Notes under the pieces: model-generated
What the model was told of the DNA's origin: nothing
The model's database searches: none
What the model saw: only the letters and a program-made list of their open reading frames with translations
DNA from: Chitinophagaceae bacterium
GTDB taxonomy: Bacteria; Bacteroidota; Bacteroidia; Chitinophagales; Chitinophagaceae
DNA: 6,727 nt
Direction of reading: 5' to 3'
Assembly: GCA_023251285.1 (NCBI GenBank)
Contig: JAHEZB010000069.1
Span: forward strand, 1-6,727
Program-made: the position numbers and the translations under genes
In this document: positions 1-4,882 of the stretch, one piece after another
Layout: the number at the start of each line of letters is the position of its first letter
Numbering within the stretch: the first letter of the stretch is position 1

Positions 1-1
1 C

Positions 2-136
2 GAAAATAAATTATTGGAAATAAAGCCCGAATTAATTATTGAGCGCTTTTATAATTACGCGGCCATCACTGATGATGTGGCGCGCTCACGCTATTACACT
101 ATCGAATTTAACAACATTGATCTTCTCACTAAATAA
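2..136 (+). CDS. C-terminal end of an unidentified upstream protein (5' partial)
   Basis: An open frame enters from the left edge and runs to a TAA at 134-136, giving 44 visible residues that end in FNNIDLLTK. The composition is ordinary for a folded soluble protein, with charged and aromatic residues (ERFYNYAAI, RSRYYTIEF) and no membrane segment. The stop lies 8 bases before the next ATG at 145, the same close spacing seen throughout the window, which supports it as a real gene in the same transcription unit. The start and most of the protein lie outside the window, so I cannot assign a family. Confidence 0.65.
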   Translation, partial: ENKLLEIKPELIIERFYNYAAITDDVARSRYYTIEFNNIDLLTK

Positions 137-144
137 CTTCTACC

Positions 145-1638
145 ATGAACACAGGCAAAGCATATTATTTTTTCCTTGACTACAAAAAAACAAAGGCGGC
201 CATTAAAGCCAAAATTCACCGGTACAACGCTGATCTGCTATTGCTGTGGGATCATAATGCTACCGAATTCAGGGCAAAACATGGCCTTTCCGACACGCAA
301 ACCTACAAAACGCTAACTATTAAGTCCAGCGAAGAAACAACCATGTGGAGCATTTTAGAAATGTTTGGGGGCTATCTGCAAACTAACGCTATATGCAAGC
401 TGGCCCCTGAAGAATTCAGGATAAACAATGTAGCCCTGCGAACAAAAAAGAGCGACCTGGTTAACACCAGTACCATTTACCGGCACATAAGAAAGCTATT
501 AGCAGCCGGAATTATTAAGGAGAAAATTTTCAGGGGATCGAACACCTCTTATGAGCTAAAATTGAACGAAAACCTGATCCAATTTAGGCCAAATACGATG
601 TATAATTTTTACTTAATGGAGGTATATAAGACCATGTTAGGCTCTGCTGAAGTAAAAGATCAGTATTTACGCGGAATCAGCTCATTTTCACCGAGTTTAG
701 CCCATTTTCCCTACGGATTCACCCTTGCAAATTGCAATGATATTAGTACTGGTATCATATTACTGGAACATAAAATTAATATAGAATGTGGAATTGTTAG
801 TATTGATTTTCTCCGCCTAAATCCCGTTTCTGCCGATCAATCAGAAAATCAAACTAACAATGAGATTTTTGATAAAGACAAGAACATTGACAAGAACTTT
901 AACTCGAACCCGAAAAGTCAAACATCGTGCCACAAAAACACGAACAAGGTTCCGCGCGGCGGCCCCGCGGCTTCGGGCGCGGCGGCCCCCGAAAATTTTG
1001 AAGAGGAATATTCCAAAACGATGCAGGTAGGATCACATATTTCCAAGGCGGAAGATCAAAGAAAAAATAAAATTTATCCAAATACTGAAGATCAAAAACT
1101 ATGGAAAGAAGTTTTATCATTTTATTGCTTCGCCATCGGAATCCTTTGGCCTGACAGAGTTATAACAGAATATGAACATAATAAAGTTTGTCAGGAAATT
1201 TACAAACACTTCAAAAAAGCAATAGGAAATAAAGAGGTTTATCCCGCTTTTACCCTGCTAAAAGGCGATTTTCTTTTCAGGATTTTATTAACCAAAAAAT
1301 TTCTAAATCAAAATCCAATGTGGAACATGGAAGGCCCAATTTCCTATTTCTCATTTGATGCAAAAAGAGGTTACAACGGTACTTCCGGCTGGGTTGAACG
1401 AAGCAAAAAAATGGAGGAAAATAATAAACTCTATCTCGATCACTACAAAAAATTTATTGAGGGATGGAAGGATTACTCTAAAAATCCGGGAATGGAAACT
1501 TATCGAAAGGTATCTCAGCAGCTGGGTAAAATGAAAAATGAATGCTGGATAAATTATTTTAATAAAAGTGTTGCTAACCTCAATAACATTGATACCGCTG
1601 GCACTAAAGAGATTTGGAAAAACAATTATCAGGTTTAA
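145..1638 (+). CDS. Winged-helix DNA-binding protein, possibly phage/plasmid-type replication or regulatory protein
   Basis: The protein has 497 residues and three visible parts. Residues 1-150 are mixed; within them 95-143 look like a winged helix-turn-helix, with a recognition-helix-like stretch NTSTIYRHIRKLLAAGIIKE followed by a wing-like FRGSNTSYELKLN. Residues about 228-305 are a low-complexity, Asn/Lys/Ser-rich linker (DKDKNIDKNFNSN) containing a Pro/Gly/Ala insert at 270-283 encoded by an extremely GC-rich islet. Residues about 313-460 are predicted helical, rich in aromatic and Lys residues. A wHTH, linker and helical C-terminus resembles the layout of phage replication initiators and primosomal-type proteins, but I see no Walker box, primase or nuclease motif, so a replication role is only inference. 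It heads the run of small genes and has no Shine-Dalgarno sequence (leader ATAACTTCTACC). It could equally be a transcription regulator. Confidence 0.75.
   Translation: MNTGKAYYFFLDYKKTKAAIKAKIHRYNADLLLLWDHNATEFRAKHGLSDTQTYKTLTIKSSEETTMWSILEMFGGYLQTNAICKLAPEEFRINNVALRTKKSDLVNTSTIYRHIRKLLAAGIIKEKIFRGSNTSYELKLNENLIQFRPNTMYNFYLMEVYKTMLGSAEVKDQYLRGISSFSPSLAHFPYGFTLANCNDISTGIILLEHKINIECGIVSIDFLRLNPVSADQSENQTNNEIFDKDKNIDKNFNSNPKSQTSCHKNTNKVPRGGPAASGAAAPENFEEEYSKTMQVGSHISKAEDQRKNKIYPNTEDQKLWKEVLSFYCFAIGILWPDRVITEYEHNKVCQEIYKHFKKAIGNKEVYPAFTLLKGDFLFRILLTKKFLNQNPMWNMEGPISYFSFDAKRGYNGTSGWVERSKKMEENNKLYLDHYKKFIEGWKDYSKNPGMETYRKVSQQLGKMKNECWINYFNKSVANLNNIDTAGTKEIWKNNYQV
952..991 (+). repeat. GC-rich islet with a perfect 13-bp direct repeat and hairpin potential
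   Basis: Almost every base here is G or C, while the flanks are strongly A/T-rich. GCGCGGCGGCCCC occurs at 954-966 and again at 977-989, a period of 23 bases, so the two copies are read in different frames. CCGCG at 965-969 can pair with CGCGG at 978-982 across an 8-nt loop, and alternative pairings exist. It falls in the disordered linker of the winged-helix protein, where it encodes Pro, Arg, Gly, Ala and Ser only (residues 270-282). It may be a small inserted palindromic element tolerated in a linker, or local slippage; the sequence alone does not decide. Confidence 0.7.
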
Positions 1639-1640
1639 CT

Positions 1641-1811
1641 ATGGAAAAAATAAAAAATATACCGGTTACGCTCAAAAATTTTTCTCCCGGAGAGATACTC
1701 GACAGGTACTACAACCTGCAACACAAATTATCATTGGAAGAAATCCAAAGGATTTCTTCCAATGAACAAAATTTAAAAACAGAAGTTCTAAGTGAATTAT
1801 CATTTTATTAA
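1641..1811 (+). CDS. Small unrecognised protein, 56 aa, containing a perfect hairpin
   Basis: I chose the ATG at 1641, two bases after the stop of the winged-helix gene (TAACTATGG); the in-frame ATG at 1614 would overlap that gene by 25 bases. The product starts MEKIKNIPVTLKNF and is predicted helical, with a segment LDRYYNLQHKLSLEEIQRIS that could form an amphipathic helix. No family is recognised. The hairpin at 1732-1764 covers roughly residues 31-42, about a fifth of the gene, so part of the protein sequence is constrained by, or derived from, that palindrome. An overlapping frame at 1568-1765 also exists, but its start lies inside the upstream gene and its Arg/Gln-rich product looks like a shadow. 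Confidence 0.55.
   Translation: MEKIKNIPVTLKNFSPGEILDRYYNLQHKLSLEEIQRISSNEQNLKTEVLSELSFY
1732..1764. repeat. Perfect inverted repeat, 15-bp arms, AAA loop
   Basis: CATTGGAAGAAATCC (1732-1746) is followed by AAA and then by its exact reverse complement at 1750-1764. It lies wholly inside the small gene at 1641-1811. No T-run follows (the next bases are AACAAAATTT), so it is not a classical intrinsic terminator. It shares the TTGGAAG/CTTCCAA core and 3-nt loop with the hairpin at 4913-4943. Confidence 0.9.
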
Positions 1812-1830
1812 ACCCCTTTAAAAAATAAAT

Positions 1831-2124
1831 ATGCTATACATCGAAGTAAGAAAAACAGACAGTAACAGTACCAGGTACATTTCATCTGAACATTGGACTG
1901 TTAATGGCGGAATAAGTAAAAATGACTTTTACGAATCAGTAAAGGAATTAATTGCCAGGCACAAAGGAGATTTAGAATCTCTTTGGTGTAACGGTGAAGA
2001 GTATGCCGAAATTTCAAAATTCCTGAAAGAAAATTTCACTAACATTCCAATTTCTACAACACTGGACCGCTGCTGGTGGTTTAACGATACTGCAAAATTT
2101 ATTTTTAATAATTATTTCGGTTAA
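1831..2124 (+). CDS. Unrecognised protein, 97 aa
   Basis: The protein begins MLYIEVRKTDS and ends FIFNNYFG. The N-terminus looks like a beta strand, followed by helical stretches (ISKNDFYESVKELIARHKGD, EEYAEISKFLKENF) and an aromatic segment RCWWFNDTAKFIF. There is no signal peptide or membrane helix. It contains two Cys, but not in a metal-binding spacing. The ATG follows an A/T-rich leader (CCTTTAAAAAATAAAT) without a Shine-Dalgarno sequence. The stop lies four bases before the ASCH-like gene, suggesting co-transcription and possibly coupled translation. I do not recognise a family. The even charge distribution and open frame favour a real gene. Confidence 0.7.
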   Translation: MLYIEVRKTDSNSTRYISSEHWTVNGGISKNDFYESVKELIARHKGDLESLWCNGEEYAEISKFLKENFTNIPISTTLDRCWWFNDTAKFIFNNYFG

Positions 2125-2128
2125 GACT

Positions 2129-2557
2129 ATGCTTTTAGGATTTAAAAAACGCTTTAAAGAGCCAATTCTATTTTACTCAAAGGTATTTACCATTCGTAAA
2201 CGTAGGAAAAAACAGCCAAAAATTGGCGAAACAATTCACATGTACACAGCGCTTAGAACCAAGCATTGTGAACTGATCTCTAACAAAGAAAAGTTAAAGA
2301 GTATTCAGAACGTGAGAATTACAATTGATAAGCATCCGATTGAATTTAGGACTGGAACCGGAGTAGGCTACAACATAAGAGTTATTGTTGATGGCCGGTC
2401 GCTCTTCGGTCAGGAATTAGAAGAGTTTTACACATTCGACGGATTTAAGAATTATCAAGATTGGGCTGAATACTGGCTCACTGACGAAAAAGGAAAAAAG
2501 AAATCCCGCACCGGCGCTTTAATGCAATTATTTCACTGGACTGACTTAAAGTATTAA
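2129..2557 (+). CDS. ASCH/PUA-like domain protein
   Basis: The 142-residue protein starts MLLGFKKRFKEPILFYSKVFTIRKRRKKQPKIGETIHMYTALRT in outline: a strand, then F-x-EPIL, then a TIRK element, then a Lys/Arg-rich turn and KIGETIHMYTALRT. That order matches my recollection of ASCH-like (PUA-fold) proteins common in Bacteroidetes phages, where the N-terminal pattern is GFK.QF..PIL...K..TIR followed by G..IH. A conserved-looking second half contains EEFYTFDGFKNYQDWAEYWL. ASCH domains belong to the PUA-like fold, and this class is thought to bind RNA or modified nucleotides; the role here is unknown. It starts four bases after the preceding stop. The basic cluster at residues 23-31 could contact nucleic acid. 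A different small beta-rich fold is possible. Confidence 0.7.
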   Translation: MLLGFKKRFKEPILFYSKVFTIRKRRKKQPKIGETIHMYTALRTKHCELISNKEKLKSIQNVRITIDKHPIEFRTGTGVGYNIRVIVDGRSLFGQELEEFYTFDGFKNYQDWAEYWLTDEKGKKKSRTGALMQLFHWTDLKY

Positions 2558-2587
2558 TTCAAACCCTCTCAAAAAACAAAAACCTAT

Positions 2588-2905
2588 ATGAGCAATTCAT
2601 CTAAAAAGAAGACCTACAATTTTACGGATCAAAAAACAAAAGACGAGGCAACCTATAAACTATGGTGTTGCTGGCGCGATGAGTACAAAGCCAAGTGGCA
2701 AGGCAACAATGCAACTGTATGGTATAGCAAAAATTCACGTCCTAATAATGGCCTCGACTGGTTAATTGAAAAAGCAAAAGAGCTTCGCATCGAATTTAAA
2801 GTGGCTTACATCTATGGCCCTGACAGAAAAGAAATTATTATGAAAATACCCGGATGCGATTTAGCCCATTTAAACAGAGAAAAAGGCATACACGATGGTA
2901 ATTAG
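2588..2905 (+). CDS. Unrecognised basic, Trp-rich protein, 105 aa
   Basis: The product has a Lys-rich N-terminus (MSNSSKKKTYNF), then an aromatic middle (YKLWCCWRDEYKAKWQ, ATVWYS) and a strand-like C-terminal half (FKVAYIYG, KEIIMKIPG). Five Trp in 105 residues is high for such a small protein. No catalytic or metal motif is visible; the single CC pair has no partner ligands. It is preceded by a short A-rich gap (2558-2587) whose text, CAAACCCTCTCAAAAAAC, resembles the leader before 1831. The end overlaps the next gene by 11 bases. I do not recognise a family. Confidence 0.7.
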   Translation: MSNSSKKKTYNFTDQKTKDEATYKLWCCWRDEYKAKWQGNNATVWYSKNSRPNNGLDWLIEKAKELRIEFKVAYIYGPDRKEIIMKIPGCDLAHLNREKGIHDGN

Positions 2906-3224
2906 GTTGAGCCTTTCTTATGCAGACTTACAGTGCTTTGTCGCTTATAGTAACACTTTAATTAAAGTATTGAATCAACGCATTACTAAATTAAAAGACG
3001 TTGATAAGCCCCAGCAAATAGCTTATTTATCTGAAATAATGAAGATACAAATGAAATTAGCTTTCAAACTTTTTAACTGGCCGTTGGAGAACCGCCACAA
3101 GAAAATAAAAAGCGTTTCAATTACCTATATCCAAGGTTACATTTTTTGGTTGCACTATGATCACTCCCCCATACAAATAAATGATAAGATAGAACTGATC
3201 ACTAAACACTTTTTAACAAGATAA
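2895..3224 (+). CDS. Unrecognised helical protein, 109 aa
   Basis: The ATG lies within the last 11 bases of the preceding gene (CACGATGGTAATTAG), so the two are probably translationally coupled. The protein is predicted mostly helical (LSYADLQCFVAYSNTLIKVL, SEIMKIQMKLAFKLFNW), with a Lys/Arg turn (ENRHKKIKS) and an aromatic stretch (YIQGYIFWLHYDH). None of the hydrophobic stretches is long enough to be a confident membrane helix. Its stop shares one base with the next start. No family is recognised. Confidence 0.7.
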   Translation: MVIRLSLSYADLQCFVAYSNTLIKVLNQRITKLKDVDKPQQIAYLSEIMKIQMKLAFKLFNWPLENRHKKIKSVSITYIQGYIFWLHYDHSPIQINDKIELITKHFLTR

Positions 3225-3427
3225 TGATGGCGGGAAAAATAGAACGAATGAGCTGGACAAAATTAGCGGAGAAACTTAAAGTAGATGTTATGACGCTGAA
3301 GAAAGACTGCAAACCAATTATGAGAAGGCTGGATAAACTTTCTTTAAAGAAAAATTACCGAATCCTTTGGCCTAAACAAATTAAAATAATCCTTGCCCAC
3401 GTTGGGTTTGATAAAGACGAACTATAA
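3224..3427 (+). CDS. Small putative helix-turn-helix protein, 67 aa
   Basis: The start overlaps the preceding stop in TAATG; a second ATG follows directly at 3227. The 67-residue product is basic. The segment MSWTKLAEKLKVDVMTLKKDCKPI (about residues 9-32) has the pattern of a helix-turn-helix: a helix, LAEKLKVD as the turn-preceding part, and MTLKKDCKPI as the recognition helix. The remainder (KKNYRILWPKQIKIILAHVGF) reads as strand then helix, as in small MerR/excisionase-like or phage activator proteins. The HTH call is from pattern only. It could act as a local regulator, but no operator is visible. Confidence 0.65.
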   Translation: MMAGKIERMSWTKLAEKLKVDVMTLKKDCKPIMRRLDKLSLKKNYRILWPKQIKIILAHVGFDKDEL

Positions 3428-3430
3428 AAA

Positions 3431-3802
3431 ATGAAATACTTCTCCTTTAAAATAACGTTTGAAGAAAACAAGGCCATTTACCGCACCCTTGCAAAAAAGC
3501 ACCATCCCGACATAACCGGAAAAGATGAGGTTTTTAAAGCCCTGGTAAATGAGTGGGAATTTTATAAGCTGGCTATCGAGAAAGGCGTTAAGCCTGAAGA
3601 GAGAACCGCTTACGATAAAATATTTAAAGACGCTGATTTTATAAATATAAACAACGTTGAGGAATTCTATTTTAAAAACAAACCGCTGGTGGATGAGTTG
3701 GTAGTTAGAATTTTTAAGGGTAAGAAAAACAAAAAGATGGATGAGGACTTGATAAAATTTGGCTTCACCATTGGAAAACAATTTTTGGATTTATTTAAGT
3801 AG
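3431..3802 (+). CDS. J-domain-like (DnaJ-type) protein
   Basis: The N-terminal 45 residues contain IYRTLAKKHHPDITGKDEVF, which has the helix II, HPD, helix III layout of a J domain: helix II about 11-24, the HPD tripeptide at 25-27, then a short loop and helix III at about 32-46. HPD is the residue set by which J proteins stimulate the ATPase of Hsp70/DnaK. The loop after HPD is shorter than in DnaJ, and helix I is reduced to MKYFSFKI, a form seen in mini J proteins of mobile elements. There is no Gly/Phe region or zinc-finger domain. The C-terminal 75 residues are Lys-rich and unassigned (YFKNKPLVDELVVRIF). It may recruit host DnaK to a replication or packaging complex; that is inference. 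Translation starts three bases after the preceding stop. Confidence 0.8.
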   Translation: MKYFSFKITFEENKAIYRTLAKKHHPDITGKDEVFKALVNEWEFYKLAIEKGVKPEERTAYDKIFKDADFININNVEEFYFKNKPLVDELVVRIFKGKKNKKMDEDLIKFGFTIGKQFLDLFK

Positions 3803-3806
3803 AGCC

Positions 3807-4052
3807 ATGAAACCAGCAGACGAATTATTATTTAGAAAACTAAGAGATCACATGAAAGACAAAGATTTTGCAGGGGCCAAAGCAGTTGCCTCCGAACTTG
3901 AAAAAAGAGGATATAACCCACAGCCAACCGTTATAAGCGAATATAATGTTATAACAGGCCAAAAGATCAGTATTGATAAAATTGACGAGGGAAGGCCCGG
4001 AAAGCATTTTGAAGATGATGGCGCTTACGCTGATGATAGTAATGAGGATTAA
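3807..4052 (+). CDS. Unrecognised acidic-tailed protein, 81 aa
   Basis: I chose the ATG at 3807, four bases after the J-domain gene stop, over the upstream in-frame ATG at 3759, which would overlap that gene by 44 bases and add the unlikely leader MASPLENNFWIYLSRA. The protein starts MKPADELLFRKLRDHMKDKDF with a helical hairpin-like stretch (DFAGAKAVASELEKRG), followed by a probably flexible part and a strongly acidic tail (DDGAYADDSNED). No family is recognised. Such an acidic tail could mediate protein contacts, but nothing in the sequence shows with what. Confidence 0.65.
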   Translation: MKPADELLFRKLRDHMKDKDFAGAKAVASELEKRGYNPQPTVISEYNVITGQKISIDKIDEGRPGKHFEDDGAYADDSNED

Positions 4053-4070
4053 ACATAACACAAAATAACC

Positions 4071-4289
4071 ATGAATTCAAACAACCAAATTTTAACAGGC
4101 AAATTTGTTGACTTCCCCGGCATCCAGTCAGTAACAACAAAAGGAATAGTAATGCTGGTTTTTACCGATGCGCTGGCCTCCGGTACTAATGAATATGTAC
4201 CGGTTACATTCTTAACCATAGTGGACGGTAAAGGCATAGCGCATACTGTTAGGCCGAGAGATATTATTAAAGTTTACAAACAAATTTAA
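4071..4289 (+). CDS. Unrecognised small beta-rich protein, 72 aa
   Basis: The protein is short and looks strand-rich: QILTGKFVDFPG, KGIVMLVFTD, EYVPVTFLTIVDG, GIAHTVRPRDIIKVYKQI. Alternating hydrophobic residues and glycine turns suggest a small barrel (SH3- or OB-like), but no sequence signature proves this. There are no Cys, signal peptide or membrane segment. The leader ACACAAAATAACC has no Shine-Dalgarno sequence. Its stop is one base before the next start. No family is recognised. Confidence 0.65.
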   Translation: MNSNNQILTGKFVDFPGIQSVTTKGIVMLVFTDALASGTNEYVPVTFLTIVDGKGIAHTVRPRDIIKVYKQI

Positions 4290-4290
4290 A

Positions 4291-4881
4291 ATGAGAAAAA
4301 CAATTACACGCGCAGGCATTGGCTTTATTTCGGTTTTGCTTTCAATTTATAACCTTCTTTTTTTCATAATTGTATATCCGCTGCGCCGTTGTTACAATCA
4401 TATCAGCGACACCAACAAAGCTTTTATCACTGCTCTTCCACAGAATGTTCGCGCGGAACTTGATGTGTGGGATAGCTTTGGCTTCAAGCAATCCCAGGAA
4501 TATTTAAGAGATTTAACCCTCTTAAAAGTTTTGGGTTGGGACACTAAAGAACAATCCGCCCTGGCTCATCGTTCAGTTATCAAGCATATACATTGCTGCA
4601 TTAAAATTCCTGATCAAAAAGACTTTGTTTACGTTTTACCTCCTATGCGATCCGCCGAGATCAACGAGGCTCCGCGCGAACTCAGCGGCGAAGCTTATAG
4701 CCCTGAAAAATATCAGCTACCCCCGGAGAAAGCTTTTGAACATTTAATTGAGCGTAACAGCGTTTCTGTTACCGAAGTTGGCAACCTGGCATATATCGCC
4801 CTTTACCATAAAGACGAAATGGTTTGTGCTTATGCCTTCAATTTAATTTTTGCATTACAGAAAAAATTTTTTACCACCTAA
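4291..4881 (+). CDS. Unrecognised protein with N-terminal membrane helix, 196 aa
   Basis: Residues 8-31 (AGIGFISVLLSIYNLLFF and onward) form a hydrophobic segment flanked by basic residues (MRKTITR before, RRCYNH after). Basic residues on both sides make topology unclear, and there is no obvious signal-peptidase site, so an anchored protein is more likely than a secreted one. The rest is soluble-looking: a helical stretch with KQSQEYLRDLTLLKVLGW, a His/Cys patch (HRSVIKHIHCC), a Pro/Glu-rich middle and a helical end (NLAYIALYHKDEMVCAYAFNLIFAL). No family is recognised. It starts one base after the previous stop and ends one base before the methyltransferase start, so the three genes are probably read from one message. 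Confidence 0.7.
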   Translation: MRKTITRAGIGFISVLLSIYNLLFFIIVYPLRRCYNHISDTNKAFITALPQNVRAELDVWDSFGFKQSQEYLRDLTLLKVLGWDTKEQSALAHRSVIKHIHCCIKIPDQKDFVYVLPPMRSAEINEAPRELSGEAYSPEKYQLPPEKAFEHLIERNSVSVTEVGNLAYIALYHKDEMVCAYAFNLIFALQKKFFTT

Positions 4882-4882
4882 T

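Noticed and set aside
899..1120. Reverse-strand protein frame across the GC islet
   Set aside because: It lies wholly inside the 497-residue forward gene, has no supporting leader, and the GC islet creates its open, Pro/Arg-rich stretch.
1732..1764. Intrinsic terminator
   Set aside because: The stem is strong but is followed by AACAAAATTT, not a T-run, and lies inside an open gene with more genes directly downstream.
1568..1765. Overlapping forward frame of 65 residues
   Set aside because: It starts inside the winged-helix gene and overlaps the frame chosen for 1641-1811; its Arg/Gln-rich product looks like a shadow.
3422..3781. Reverse-strand 119-residue frame
   Set aside because: It is antisense to the J-domain gene, whose HPD motif and spacing make the forward gene clearly preferable.
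3759..3806. Upstream start of the acidic-tail protein
   Set aside because: It would overlap the J-domain gene by 44 bases; ATG 3807 sits four bases after that gene's stop.
4850..4882. Upstream methyltransferase start
   Set aside because: It lies within the end of the preceding gene and adds residues not typical of the family; ATG 4883 fits the tight gene spacing.
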